From Mikania micrantha (lineage: Eukaryota; Streptophyta; Magnoliopsida; Asterales; Asteraceae): a stretch of 64,000 bases of DNA. The position numbers and the translations under genes were made by a program. Below the pieces are notes generated by a model that saw only the letters and a program-made list of their open reading frames with translations, ran no database searches and was not told the DNA's origin. The first letter of the stretch is position 1; each line of letters opens with the position of its first letter. The DNA lies in contig CM018693.1 in assembly GCA_009363875.1 (NCBI GenBank), positions 70,416,986 through 70,480,985 on the forward strand, given 5' to 3'. Of the stretch, positions 12,811 through 24,045 are shown piece by piece.

Positions 12811-13629
12811 GCCCACAATTTAAGGTAATTGTGAATTGAGCTTATTCAGGTTAAGTTATAACTTAATATGATTATGAGATCAATTCATAATCCCAAAGAC
12901 ATAAAAACAATTCAAACATCTTTTCAAACTTCATGATTAACAAGGGTTATCGAATTCATCAAACATATGTTATTCTATGCAAAACACGTTTGTGCACAAA
13001 AGAACATGACACATTCGTTTCATTTATCAATTATCAAACAAGTGACTCAATCATGATATTCAAATTCACAACACTTTTAAACATGAGAACAAGTTATTCA
13101 AAAGGGCTAATCAAGTTCAAGTTAACACAAGTCAATCAATGAATCAAAGTCTATACAATCATAAATCTTATATCTTATGTATGATTACAATGATATAGGA
13201 ACCAGTTAGAAGTCCTGTTTGCTACTTGCTATTTGCTATAGTTCAGAGTCTACTGCAGACAGGTGAGAACATTAGCCCCTCTTTTACTGTTTTACAACTG
13301 TTTTGGGGTGGAACACGTGACCAAATACTCTAATTTCAATCATATTTCATGATTCAGGATTTATGCTACTTTACAAATATTACAGGTTCACTGTACAAAT
13401 TCAATGGATTCATCAACTGTGTTAAAGAATTTTATCAACTGTTAAACATTTTCTGTTAAAAAGGTTTTATAAAGGTTCTTTAAACTGTTTTATATCAGTT
13501 TTTACTCAAATGGTTTTATAAATGATAAACACTTTTAAATAAAGGAATTTATAAACTCTATTGCTCTAAACTCGTGCTTTTGTAAACAATATTTATTAAA
13601 CCTTGTTACTATACAAGGATACTATTCTA

Positions 13630-13830
13630 TGTATTAAATCAAAGGTTTCAAACAAGGTATTCAACCAATAGTTTTTCATGATGGTGTTCAAACAAAGGAT
13701 TCAATTCATGGTATTCAAACAAGAGTTTCAATTCATGGTATTAAATCAAGGTTTTCAAATCATGGTATTCAAACAAGGCATTCAATCAATGGTTTCAAAT
13801 CAAGTATTCAAAAGCATGGTGTCCATCGTT
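13630..13830 (+). repeat. About 24 bp degenerate minisatellite in LTR B
   Basis: A unit resembling ATTCAAACAAGG followed by TTCAATTCATGGT repeats about eight times with substitutions and small length changes. It creates a repetitive open frame, which I do not regard as a gene. It lies between the splice-like motifs. Confidence 0.75.
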
Positions 13831-14558
13831 GTGAACAAACTTTTACACACATCAAGTTTCATATTCAATTAGCGTTAGTACTGGGTGATCACAACAAGGG
13901 AAAGCGGACACATATGGTTACGGCAAATCTGGAGTTAGCTTTTAAATTTGTTTTATAAGCTAACTGCAGATTTGGATGCATTCTGGTTATTCAAAGTTGC
14001 TAACATATTTTCTAACTCCAAACGTAGTTTGGGACTTGATTATATGTTGGTTTTTCTAGCAAACAGTCTGCTGACTGTTTGGACACAATTTACAGACTTG
14101 ATGTTAGTTTGGGTTGCAACCCATCCATGTATTTTTATTCACTGTTTATCATATATGCCTTACAATGCAAATTCCTGTTTACAACTGTTAAACCTATTGT
14201 TCTCAACAACTACTTTTGTAGTTGACGGATACTTTTCACGTGTTTCAGGTAATCAGGTTTAGATCATTCTCAAGGACAACTAAGGGGACCGTTCTAAGAT
14301 AAAACAAGATGAAGAAACAAGCTAGGATGGATTAGAAACACATTAAATCCTATTTGTTTAATTGTCTTGTTGGTGTCTTATTTTGTAAACTATATTTTGG
14401 GTCTGTAGTTGTCATTCTTTTGGTAGATAGAACGTCTGTAACTAAACAATGGTCTAAACATTATGAAACTCAGTAATACATTGTGGTTGTTCTTATTCAA
14501 TACTTGTGCATGATTCAACCATATCGTCACCGCGCCGTGGATTCCGCAGGCGGCGCAG

Positions 14559-14581
14559 GGGGTGTGACATTGTCACACCCC
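14559..14581. other. Perfect 11 bp inverted repeat at the B/D junction
   Basis: The plus-strand LTR end GGGGTGTGACA (14559-14569) and the minus-strand LTR end TGTCACACCCC (14571-14581) face each other across one T. This is the boundary between elements B and D. Confidence 0.95.
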
Positions 14582-15009
14582 GAGCCGGCGGGCCGGATCG
14601 TGTGTCCTGTCAGTCGGAAAGGTCTCGGGGCGCGATATCGGGAATGATAATCGTGATGATCAGATTGTTTACATGGCACATGATATAAATGAGAAATGCT
14701 AAATAGAATAGAATTACAAAGTTAAATTACATCTGTTTTGTTCATAATTTAACAATGTAAATCTACTATTAACATCATAATTTCTTCTATCTTGTATCTG
14801 CACAAGATATACAAAATAATTTGTGTAATGATGTTCAAAAATATGCAAGTCCAAATACTAGGTCCTCTATCTGGCATCCTAGCCCTAAAGCGATGACTTC
14901 TAAATCAGACCTGTTCGTCACCTGAGAAGTCATGCAAAAAGATCAAGTCAACACATGGTTGGTGAGTTCATATTGTTTTATTTGGAAAATGAATTTGTAT
15001 AAACCTGTC

Positions 15010-15365
15010 TGAATGACAACCTTAACCTCACCATTAACCACCTATACCATCTAATTGAGTATGCTTATATATAGGGCATATGTAGGGTCAAGCTTACCGC
15101 CCGCCTAGCCACATACTAAACCACATGATATATTGTTCCTGGTGATAATTAAGCGTCTCATCCCATATCTTTGATTCACAACGTTTGAGTAACCTGAAAA
15201 TCTGTTAACATTGATCACCCGAAATGACAACCTTAACCTCATCAACAACCACCTATGTTATCCAATCAAGTATGCTTATATATAGGGCATATGTAGGATC
15301 AAGCTTACCGCTCGCCCAGCCACCGTCCCACCACATACCGAACTACATAACATATTGTTGTTAAT
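15010..15365 (-). repeat. Duplicated block with TATATATAGGGCATATG in LTR D
   Basis: Two copies about 208 bp apart carry AATGACAACCTTAACCTCA, then GCTTATATATAGGGCATATG, then a GCCAC...CCACATAC segment and ATATTGTT. The block occurs three times in the left LTR of C, twice in the right LTR of C, and once in G. Confidence 0.8.
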
Positions 15366-15699
15366 GATAATCAAGCGTTTCATTTCACCCCATCGACACA
15401 ATACTTCTTCTGTTCATAGTTCTTGTAGTTCCACAAAATAGAATTTCTATTGATTCCTTAAGTTCATCACGCAATAATGATCAACCATAGCATTTCTAGT
15501 AACATTTAGTTAAAATGCTTAAATAAATAAATAAGTAAACATTTAATAAAATCTAAGACATAACGATTGGGCCTTGGTCAACTCGAGTAGACTAGTCTTG
15601 CAATCATGGTACTTAGTATTAAAGGAGATCTGTAAACCTCATCAAACATGCGACCTATAATCAAGCAGTCTAGCTAGGACATCTTTTGATATATAGGGT

Positions 15700-16160
15700 T
15701 TTATAGTTCTTTAGATCGTCTGTGGCTCGTATAGTTCTTTAATTCTTTGGAACATGTTATCTTTGAGTATTTCCCAGATGTTCCTCAAAACTAGTTAGGG
15801 AATACTGTAAATATCATCAAACATGCGTATGATATTCGATCAGTCTAGATAGGACATCTTTCAAACCTGAGATTGGCACATGCTATCTTTGATATTTCCG
15901 AGACAGACCCTTGTAAATAGTTCTTTACACATAGTTCTTTGAAATAGATCGTTAGTTCTTTGACAAAACACCACCGAAAATAGTTCTTTGAGTAGATCGT
16001 TAATTCTTTGAAAATAGATCTTTAGTTCTTTGACAACACACCACCGAAAACAGTTATTTGTACTTAGTGCTTTGAAATAACCTTTGAAAATAATTCTTTG
16101 TTTTAGGTATTTAGTTCTTTGGATGTAGATCTTTGAAAATAGTTCTTTGATTTGAAATAG
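15700..16160 (-). repeat. Array of TAGTTCTTTG words in LTR D
   Basis: At least twelve copies of (T)AGTTCTTT(G) occur with variable spacing, some within a longer unit with AGATCGTTAGTTCTTTGA and ACACCACCGAAAA. It occupies the place where B carries its minisatellite. Confidence 0.7.
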
Positions 16161-17319
16161 TTATCTACTCATAATGAATAGATACTTATTTTGAAATCTT
16201 GTATATAGTTTACCTAGACAGAATCTAGGATAACAATTATACATATAAAACATCTATTATGTAAAAGCATTTAGGTAAATATAATCCAAAGAAAATAATT
16301 TACGCATGCTTCTCAGCCCCGCGTTTATAAAACAAAAATGTTTAGAAAAGGGGCAATTAACTCACCTGTGTTGCTATGTAATGATTCACAACAAAATGCA
16401 CGCTCGTTATATGTAATTTATGTATCTTCAGTATTATTTTAAGAAGATTCAAATACTATAAGTATTTATAATAGACGTATCTAGGGTTTTGGTCTCGGTG
16501 TGCAACTATGTGTCCTATGTTACTAGTGTGTTTCTACGTCTCTCTAGCTAATCTTCCCTGATTATCCCTTTACCCGTAGATGTTCACAACTAAACCTTAC
16601 TTATATAAGGTTTATATTAATTACATTCAAAGTCTTTTAGATAAAACATCTTAAATAAACTCATTTTAAGTTAAATCTTTAAGTTGGAAATCGTGTTATT
16701 TATTTCAAAACATTTTAATTAACATCTCTTAAGTCATTTACTTTTTATTAAAACACAAGTCATTTTAAGAAAATATAAGTTAAAATGTTAGACTTAGGTT
16801 AATCTCATTCAATTAACTTTAAGTCCTTTGCTATGTTTTCGTTTCCCATGGTTCTTTGATCGTCCTTGTGTATAACCCATCCTAGAAAGTTCAAGTGAAC
16901 AATCTAATGTAGTTTTATGTTTGTGTAGAATTTTCTAATTGTTAAGTGTTTACATTATTGTCAACACCTATATTATATACTTGGTTTGTTTTCTTGATCC
17001 TTAAAAAGTTTTCACCACCTTATTCTTGATTGTATTAAATAGAATCCCATGGTTTTAACCCCGATACGATGCCCAAAATCCATGTTAATAGTTCAACATC
17101 TTGTTTAGAAAAGTTAGTGTTGAATCCATGGCATAGGTGATACCCAAAACTGATTTATATTCCCATGCAAACCCTAATGGTTCTTTCCCCATGCATGCAA
17201 CAAATCATGTGAAACACCTAGGGTATAGCTAGGGCCGTTGCATGAATGACACTCCATTCCTTCATGAGCTCATGCGAATGTTAAAGTATCACGCGAATGG
17301 CTGTCATGCGGGTGTAGGT

Positions 17320-17580
17320 ATTCGGCCGAATAGGGTAGTTGTGCTAATGAAGGTGGTGGGCCGAACCAAGGTGGTCGTGCGACTAGGTAGGATGAACCCA
17401 TGCGAATCAGGTGGCTTCATGCAAACCAAATGGCTTCATTCGGCCATTACCATTCGGTCAAGAGGCTCCTTCAGCCACCAACTCATTCGGCCGCATGGCA
17501 GGCTCATTCGGCCTTGTGGCTGTTTCTTACGGCCGGTGTCCATTCGGCCAACCTGATGGAAAACCCCATTCGGTCGTTCG
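17320..17580 (-). repeat. ATTCGGCC word array in LTR D
   Basis: About ten copies of (C/T)ATTCGG(C/T)C appear in 260 bp, the counterpart of the GAACC arrays in A, B and C. Solo LTR G has the same ATTCGG version. Confidence 0.7.
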
Positions 17581-17879
17581 AACTCCAGCCTGGGCAGCCT
17601 CCATTTTCGAACTCCAAACCTAAACAAGATGTTTCCCATGTTCCTAAACCATTCTAGTATGATTTCGTTCTGTTTTGCTAAGTATTTAGGTGAGCTAGAA
17701 CCGGTTTTGGGTGGGTTCGTACAAGGGGTTTTGAAAACCCTAAAACCGAGATTTTAAACTCAAATCTACCTCAAATATGATGATCTTGGGCTCTAAATGC
17801 TTGTACTTTCGTGATCTACAGGTTGTTGTGGTTGTTTTGACACCAAAATGGCTCGATTTGGTGGAGAAATGAAGAATCT

Positions 17880-17990
17880 AGGGTTTGAAATGTAGAGAGA
17901 GAGTGTAGAGAGAGAAAGGGACGGGAGTGAGAGAGAGAATAGGTAGTTGGGAGAAATAAAGGTTATTAAATGCCCTCTTAATTTCTTCCA
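17880..17990 (-). promoter_or_regulatory. Probable promoter and CT-rich leader of LTR D
   Basis: On the minus strand an AT-rich stretch (GGGCATTTAATAACC, around 17960-17975) precedes a pyrimidine-rich leader (TTCTCTCTCTCACTCCC and CTCTCTCTACA). The layout equals that of C and G, though the TATA is weaker. Confidence 0.45.
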
Positions 17991-18207
17991 AATATCCGGG
18001 TGTGTTCGGGTTCGTTCGATCTAGCTCGGTTTCGCGTAGAAGCGTCGGTTTCATTCGTTTTCGTAACCTCTCGTTACGATTTTAAGAATAGAATTTATTA
18101 AATTAAATTAGGTGGTAATTCCTAGTAAATTAACTAGGTATCTTCTGTAAATTTTAAATTTCTGAAAAATATTAACTTACCTGTTTAAATCGAAATAGTC
18201 GTCGCGC

Positions 18208-18340
18208 CTATTCGTTAGGATCGTCACCCGCACGAACACGACGATAACTACACTTTTCAATATTATTTTGTAATCATCAGACATCATTCAGAACATTAAA
18301 CATTCAGATGTAGTCGTACAGATCGTCACCTATACGAATA
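18208..18340 (-). promoter_or_regulatory. Two U3 inverted repeats around ATCGTCACC in LTR D
   Basis: At 18211-18236 arms TTCGTTAG and GCACGAA flank GATCGTCACC. At 18313-18338 arms GTCGTA and TATACGAA flank CAGATCGTCACC. On the minus strand the core reads GGTGACGAT, as in A. Confidence 0.6.
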
Positions 18341-19733
18341 ATCCGTCGGCTTAGCATTCACGTAATGACGTCCGTTATTGTTTTGTTATGTACGTCCTTA
18401 CATACGGTTATACATAATAGAATCCTAACAAGCATTCATGTGACAGTCCTGTGTTGTTAGATATGTTTCTGACTGTTAAACCGTGGATTTGAATCGTGTT
18501 TCTAAAGTGAGTGTGTAATAATTATGTATCACATACCAAATGATAATAGTATACAAGTAATACACATAGATCGTACCTGAATTACTGTTCATGTCACTGT
18601 TCCGGTTTCGTTTCCGGCACTGATGTTACACAGCTTGATCTTGGTTTTTGTTTCTATTTCCCTGCAACATACACCCACACATTCCGTTCATTCAAATTAA
18701 CTACACATTAGTGATATAACAATTATATATTAAGTTAACCAAACCAAACAATGATTTTCGCACCCCGACCGACGGCAGAATACGCCAGGGCGCGACCTCG
18801 ACTATTCATTAGCTCATGGTGCTATTATAACGTTTAAATAGTTAATGCATCATTATTACAATTCAACAAAACATTCATTAATAATAAACAAACATTACAA
18901 GAATTGAATAATCAAAGTATTACAATTGAAAAATCTATACATTTGTTTCAAAGTTAAACTAGGTCACTAAGCCTCTCTTATGTCTTCATCATGTCTTCCT
19001 TAGCCTGTCACACATGTAAAATAGAGTTTGTCAACTATTTGCATAGTTGGTGAGTTCACACACTAAGTTTAAATAATATGTATAAAAATGATGGAAACTA
19101 TAGCCTAACTAGATAATGTATCATAAGCATAGCATGTATACAAGTTTGAATGAATAGAATGAATGAATGAATAACCATAGCTTGTGACCAAACAAGTATC
19201 CATACAAACTGTTAATTCAAGTATGACCAAACTATAAATTAACATTTGTATTTCAATAAGTTTGCTAGGTGTACTTTTCACCTTTTTCACACAATGACAA
19301 GCCATTGTGAAGATGGTATCTAACACATCTTAGGCTACTATGCACTAGCTTGCTAGACTGGCAACACACATAGAATCACACATAGAATCAACACATTGTA
19401 TAAGCTTAGCATCTAACACATAAAGCTAACTAGGTCTAAGGCTTGCATCATAGATTGAATGAATAATAGAATGAATAAAGTTTTGAATAAGACATGTGTA
19501 ACATCTCAAAAACAAGAATGTAAAAGGGAGTGTGGAGAAAATCACATGTTTGAATGCTAGCTAGTTCCAAATCCTTGATTAAAGAATGAAGAAGCAAGAC
19601 TATTCACTCCCCTATAGTTTGTGGAACCAAGTCTTAGCAATCCTAAAGTTCAAATTCAAGGATCCTAAAACTATAACATTTTGATGGATGTCTTAGTTTG
19701 AATGAATATATGTTTTGAATGAATTCTTATAAT

Positions 19734-20004
19734 TGTAACATCCTAAGCAAATCCAACATCGGCCGTGAACAGGAGAGATTCCTGTCTCAAAAGTAATGAT
19801 CCGCCTCTTACATCACCAACGCGTTTTCGGCATAACTGGTTGTGGAGCACATGAAAACTCCACAGTTAAGCGTGCTCGAGTTGCAGCAATCCAGGGATGG
19901 GTGACCTCCCTGGGAAGTTTTCACCCGGGCAACCGAAGACAAAACCGTGAGCTCCGAGTGGGCAAAACGGACAATATTTGTGGTAGATGGGGCCGGATGT
20001 TATA
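19734..20004 (+). repeat. Cassandra left LTR (271 bp)
   Basis: It runs from TGTAACATCC to GGATGTTATA; the last bases are changed from TGTTACA. It is about 15 bp longer than the right LTR because of extra sequence near 19835-19855. Confidence 0.88.
19855..19920 (+). other. 5S rRNA-like segment in Cassandra left LTR
   Basis: The words AACTCCACAGTTAAGCGTGC and AGGGATGGGTGACCTCC follow the order and spacing of plant 5S rRNA, covering the internal promoter region (box A to box C). It is not a complete 5S gene: the first half of 5S rRNA is unrelated and substitutions are present (for example GAGTTGCAGCAATCC between the two words). Confidence 0.88.
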
Positions 20005-20089
20005 GAATCGTGTGAGAGCCACTCCTGTTCTACATGGGATGGCGGGGGCAAACCTCATCGAGGATGACGAGTCCCTAAGGGGAGATGTA

Positions 20090-20345
20090 TGTATCATCCT
20101 AGGCAAATCTCACATCAGCCGTGAACATGAGAGATTCATGTCTCATAAGTAACGATCCGCCTCTTACGTCACTAACGCGTTTTCGGCTTAGCTGAAAACT
20201 CCACAGCTAAGCGTGCTTGGGTTGCAGTAATCCAGGGATGGGTGACCTCCCTGAGAAGTTTGCACCTGGGTAACCGAAGACAAAACCGGGAGCTCTAAGT
20301 GGGCAAAGCGGACAATATTTGTGGTAGACGAGGCCGGATGTTACA
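20090..20345 (+). repeat. Cassandra right LTR (about 256 bp)
   Basis: It starts TGTATCATCC (20090, or 20086 if TGTATGTATC is taken as the start) and ends GGATGTTACA. It carries its own 5S-like stretch. It differs from the left LTR by scattered substitutions and one indel, so the insertion is not very recent. Confidence 0.88.
20196..20262 (+). other. 5S rRNA-like segment in Cassandra right LTR
   Basis: AACTCCACAGCTAAGCGTGC and AGGGATGGGTGACCTCC match plant 5S rRNA. The intervening CTTGGG is closer to 5S rRNA than the CTCGAG of the left copy. Confidence 0.88.
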
Positions 20346-20669
20346 AGAATAACTAGACTTATAATATTGATTTAATGAAGTAGAATATCTAATGTATTCT
20401 TTTTATGAATAACGAAACTAATTGTTTAAGAATACTTAATAATAATCTTATAATAAATAAAGTAGAGTATTGAATATTTGATTTATTTATTATCTTGTAA
20501 TTGAATTTATAAGTATACTACTTGAATTAATTTCCCATCACCTTAATCATGCAGTCCTGAAGTCTGAGCCTATTCCTGTGCATTACCTGAGAAAGCATGT
20601 AAGAAAACAAAGTCAACACAATGGTTGGTGAGTTCATGTAGTTTTTATGTAATAATAGTTTGTAAAATC

Positions 20670-21330
20670 CTTTGAATGACAACCTTAACCTCACCATTAA
20701 CCACCTTTACCATATGTTTCAGTATGCTTATATATAGGGCATATGTAGGGGACAAGCCCCAGCCACCGTCGCACCACATACTAAACCACATGATATATTG
20801 TTCTTGATGATAATTAAGCGTTTCATCCTACATGTTTGATTCCATAACGTTTGATTCTTTGAATTTGATTACCCTGTAATTGTTTACCTTGATTCCCTGA
20901 ATGACAACCTTAACCTCACAAACACCCACCTATGCTATCCAACCAAGTATGCTTATATATAGGGCATATGTAGGGGTCAAGCCCCAGCCACCGTCCCACC
21001 ACATACCGGGCTGCTTGACATATTGTTGTTAATGATAATCAAGCATTTCATTCCACTACTTTGATTCCATGACATATGATTCTTAGCATTTGTTTTCCCT
21101 GCCAATGTTTACTTTGTTTAAACCCTGTAATTGTTTACCTTGATTCCCTGAATGACAACCTTAACCTCACTAACAACCACCTATGCTATCCAACCAAGTA
21201 TGCTTATATATAGGGCATATGTAGGGGACAAGCCCCAGCCACCGTCAAACCACATACCGGGCTGTTTAACATATTGTTATTAATGATAATTAAGCGTTTC
21301 ACTCCACTACCTTGATTCCACAGCATATAA
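20670..21330 (-). repeat. Triplicated block of about 240 bp in the left LTR of C
   Basis: Three copies begin near 20676, 20899 and 21146 with TGAATGACAACCTTAACCTC, followed by GCTTATATATAGGGCATATG and CCCCAGCCACCGTC, then TAATGATAATTAAGCGTTTC or similar. Copy number differs between the two LTRs of the same element, so it changed after insertion. Confidence 0.85.
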
Positions 21331-21499
21331 GTGTTAAGTTTAAGAGGCACCATTATGGACAGCTGAACACCCTAGGGAATTCAGCATCCATCCATAATAG
21401 TCCTAAATATGACTCGTGACGTGTTATGATAGAGGAACCTTCAAGTTAACACAAAGTCAACTAGAAGAACCCAATCATTCTAGTCACTTGTCATAACCA

Positions 21500-21940
21500 T
21501 GGATGAATCAAGAAGAACACTGAATGACTAGTAGTGGTTGACACTTAGGTCAACACGCGGCGGTCAATCAGTCTGTCTTACATGACTCTGACAAAGAAGA
21601 ACACTGATGACTAGTAGGGGTTGACACACAGGTCAACACGCGGCGGCCAACAGTCTGTCTTACAATGTCCTATAGCTTTAGCATACAAGTTTAACGCATT
21701 CACATAGTTTCACTGATGACTAGTAGGGGTTGACACACAGGTCAACACGCGGCGGTCAATCAGTCTTTTGTTTAAGCATCCAAGTGTATCAAGCATTCCA
21801 AGTGTATCAAGCATTCACGTGTTTTCAAGTATCTCAAAGTATAACAAGTATTCACGTGTTTTCAAGCATTTCAAGTGTGTTAAACATACAAGTGTTTCAA
21901 GCATCTCACGCATATAAGTATTTCTAAGCATATAAGTTTT
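21500..21940 (-). repeat. Tandem GACTAGTAGGGGTTGACAC and CAAGTGTTTCAAGCAT repeats
   Basis: Three copies of a unit with GACTAGTAG(G/T)GGTTGACAC and GGTCAACACGCGGCGG lie at about 21525, 21610 and 21715. A short repeat of GCATTCAAGTGT/CACGTGTTTTCAAG type continues to about 21940. The right LTR of C has one fewer copy of the first unit. Confidence 0.75.
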
Positions 21941-23117
21941 CAAGTTAAGTTTAAGTAAATAATTGTAAGTGTAAAGAAATTTAACACTTTACTAAGAGTG
22001 TAGAACATTAACTTTCTGAAATAATTATATAGAGTATTAGTGTTTAGTATAAGTATTTTCAAAACCTTAACATTGTGTATGTAGTCTAAACATAGAGTTT
22101 ATAAGTTAAACATCAATTGTATAGTTTAAGCACATAGCTTATAGCATAAGTATTTAGCTCAAAGTTTAAGTATTAAGTTTATATCATAAACGTCTAGCAT
22201 AAGGTTTAGGCTTCAAATCTATGGCGTAAGCCTCAAGTATATAGTTTAAACTTCTAGTTTGTAGTAAAAGTATCAAGTTTATAGCTTCTCAAAGTATACT
22301 AGTTTCCAGTTTGAGCACAAAGTGTCTGTATAATGTAAATAAGTATAAGGTAAATAGCATTAGCTATTTACACTATAGCCTTAGTCTTTGGTTTTCCAAA
22401 CAAGCTTTTCAATTTCAAGCATTAGTATAAGCATTTTAAATATGTGCAAAAACATTTAATAAACATTTCAATAATTGTTTATCATGCTTCTTAGTCCCGA
22501 AGTAAAACAAAAGGTTTGAAAAGGGACAAATGAACTCACCTGGTGTTTGAAGTGGTTGACTATGTAAATACAAGAATGCACGCGCTCGTTGTAGTATTCG
22601 TTGTTGTGTTCAAGTTCCTGTGTTGATTTCATGTTGTTTACAACTTATAAGTACACATTATAATCGAGGTGTACGCGTGTAAGTGTTAGCCCTAAAGTAG
22701 GCTAACACCTATGAGTCTCGTTCTTTATCCGGCCTCGTTTGCTAGTTAAAGTATGTGCTCCCACTTAACCACTTAGGTTGTTGTTAGGTCATGCCCTTAT
22801 GTTGTATGTTTAGCTTTTAAACCATTTTTGAAATCTCAAACTGTCTTTGTGTGCTAATTGTTTTGTTATAAGGCTTAGCATGTAAACCCAAGACTAACTT
22901 AGATTTATGGTTTAAACCCCACAGGTTAGTCTTGTTATGATGAAAGATGTTGTTACATGGAAATGATTTAATTAAATCATAACCCTTATATGCTCAATGT
23001 TTTAAGTTTATAAATTCCTTTAATTGGAATTCACAACCTTTTGTGTTAATAATGAACCATCCTAGTCATTCATGCGTTCGTTTATTAAATATTAACCTTA
23101 TTTGTTAACCTCGTGAT

Positions 23118-23275
23118 TAAGTGGGCCAAATAGCATACATTGGGCCGGTTGATAGCTTTGGACCAAAAATCAAAAGTTTGGGCCCATGAATTGGGCCTTG
23201 GGCCGAATGATAATTAGTCAGGATATATGGGCCTAACCATTGGGCTAACGTATATGGGGCTAGCCATTGGGCCGG
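23118..23275 (-). repeat. TGGGCC word cluster in left LTR of C
   Basis: Around eight TGGGCC/GGGCC words occur in 160 bp next to the GAACC array. The 5' LTR version (29335-29810) is longer and richer. Confidence 0.65.
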
Positions 23276-23279
23276 CACA

Positions 23280-23730
23280 GGTTCGGCCAACAAGGTGAAA
23301 AGGTTCGTGAGTCCTTTGGTTCTACTAAGGTTCGCTGATGCCCACATGGTTCGGATGTCATTCACATGGGTTCGGCACCCGAATGGTTCGCCCAAGTCTC
23401 GTAGGTTCGTGAGTCCACAAGAGAAACATGCAGGTTCGTTGGGCTCAAAGGTTCGTCTACTATGATGAAAGGTTCGGTGGTAGGTGAGGCGTAGCAGGTT
23501 CGTGATACAGGGAAGGTTCGCCGGCATGCAGTGAAGGTTCGGTGAGGGTTGATGTTCTAGGGTTCGGCCCAGATGCCATGAGGTTCGGCCACCTCAAGAT
23601 CCACCTAAAAGGTTCGGCCGTCCCACTGTTGCAACCAGCAGCTCATCATCATCGTTTGAGCTGGTTCGAAGGTTGTTTTCACCATGGTTTCATATCATAT
23701 GTGATTCTCGAGATGGTGTGGGTTCGAAGC
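23280..23730 (-). repeat. GAACC (GGTTCG) word array in left LTR of C
   Basis: About 25 GGTTCG words lie in 450 bp, reading CGAACC on the element's strand. Because the array has few stops it opens frames on both strands; identical open frames occur in both LTRs and are not taken as genes. Confidence 0.8.
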
Positions 23731-23999
23731 TTAGGACCTACAGCCGGTTTTAAGGTGATGGTCGAACAAAAGAACAACAAAAACCCTAATATTCGTGAGT
23801 TTCAAAGCTTCATACCTCGAGATCGCCTGGGTAAAACTCCAGATCGGTTGTACTTCCGTGTAGAGGGAGTCGAGAGCTTCGCGTGGACACCAAGAACGTG
23901 CGATTCCGTCAAGAAACGAGCGAGTTATGATCGTTTGAAGGGTGATTCTCCTTAGAGAGAGAAAGTGGCGTTTGAGAGAGTTTTAGAGAGAGAAATGGA

Positions 24000-24045
24000 T
24001 GTGTGAAATGAAAGAAATGAGTCTTATGAGGTTTATATACCCCGA
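24000..24045 (-). promoter_or_regulatory. LTR promoter TATA box and leader, left LTR of C
   Basis: On the minus strand GGGGTATATAAACC (around 24030-24043) is a strong TATA box, followed by a leader with TTTCTCTCTCTAAAACTC (down to about 23955). The same sequence is at about 30730-30743 in the other LTR. Confidence 0.65.

Larger units (their letters stand above)
7842..14569 (+). mobile_element. Ty3/gypsy element B, split by A and internally deleted
   Basis: This is the 3' part of a second chromovirus-like element. Its gag resumes exactly at the end of A's LTR. Its pol runs to about 11689, then joins straight into LTR sequence, so the chromodomain, polypurine tract and the U3 start of the LTR are missing. 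The LTR remnant ends GGGGTGTGACA at 14569. The 5' LTR and first part of gag should lie left of the window, beyond A. Confidence 0.85.
11690..14569 (+). repeat. 3' LTR remnant of element B (about 2.9 kb)
   Basis: After the pol breakpoint comes a CT-rich leader (CTTCTCTCTCTAG at about 11725-11740) and GAG/GTAATG near 11899, as in the leaders of A and G. A GAACC array, a GGCCCA array, a minisatellite and the splice-like pair (AG/GTGAG near 13261; TTTCAG/GT near 14248) follow. The end GGGGTGTGACA matches the ends of LTRs D and G. The U3 and LTR start are missing. Confidence 0.75.
14571..18630 (-). mobile_element. Solo LTR D, Ty3/gypsy, minus strand (4060 bp)
   Basis: Read on the minus strand it starts TGTAACATCA (18630) and ends GGGGTGTGACA (14571). 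No polypurine tract or PBS lies next to either end, so it looks like a solo LTR. The right flank is CAGCT (18631-18635). The single T at 14570 fits the last base of a matching left CAGCT whose other bases were displaced by insertion of B; that is inference. Internal modules match LTR C: duplicated TATATATAGGGCATATG block, splice-like motifs (AACTCACCTG at about 16359-16368, TCACCTGAGAAG at about 14918-14929), a CT-rich leader and U3 inverted repeats. Confidence 0.8.
19734..20345 (+). mobile_element. Cassandra-type TRIM retrotransposon (612 bp)
   Basis: Two direct terminal repeats (19734-20004 and about 20090-20345) enclose about 85 bp without coding capacity. The ends are TGTAACATCC and GATGTTACA. 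Each repeat carries a stretch matching the 3' half of plant 5S rRNA, the hallmark of Cassandra. The internal part ends with a purine tract CTAAGGGGAGA (20075-20085). Just after the first LTR, TGTGAGAGCCAC may be a decayed tRNA-Met PBS. The flanks ATAAT (19729-19733) and AGAAT (20346-20350) fit a 5 bp target duplication with one change; the uninterrupted copy at about 31930 has AGAAT at the same point. Being non-coding, it depends on proteins of other elements. Confidence 0.92.
18631..20548 (-). repeat. Old LTR-like sequence S, left copy, carrying a Cassandra insertion
   Basis: No gene is visible. At about 18770 CGCACCCCGACCGACGGC resembles the reversed end of LTR A, suggesting a degenerate minus-strand LTR starting there. 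The stretch from 19322 to 20548, minus the Cassandra insertion, is closely repeated at 31540-32167. The sequence is AT-rich. At 20548 it changes abruptly into LTR C at the bases ATGCAGTCC, with about 2 bp of shared sequence at the join. Confidence 0.55.

Noticed and set aside
13678..13872. 64-codon frame with repeated MVFKQ
   Set aside because: It arises from the 24 bp minisatellite in LTR B and has no support as a gene.
17242..17657. Overlapping 70-104 codon frames
   Set aside because: They fall in the ATTCGGCC array of solo LTR D, in several frames at once, which is typical of stop-poor repeats.
19855..20262. Possible 5S rRNA genes
   Set aside because: Only the 3' half of 5S rRNA is matched, with substitutions, inside two LTRs of a TRIM element. 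This is a Cassandra feature, not a 5S locus.
23117..23527. 136-codon frame on the minus strand (126 codons at 29847-30227)
   Set aside because: It is the CGAACC array read in frame; no start context, domain or codon pattern supports a protein, and the ends differ between the LTRs.
23542..23955. 137-codon open frame, also present identically at 30242-30655
   Set aside because: Both copies lie antisense in the two LTRs of element C, inside the GGTTCG array that lacks stops. Identity reflects LTR duplication, not conservation of a gene.
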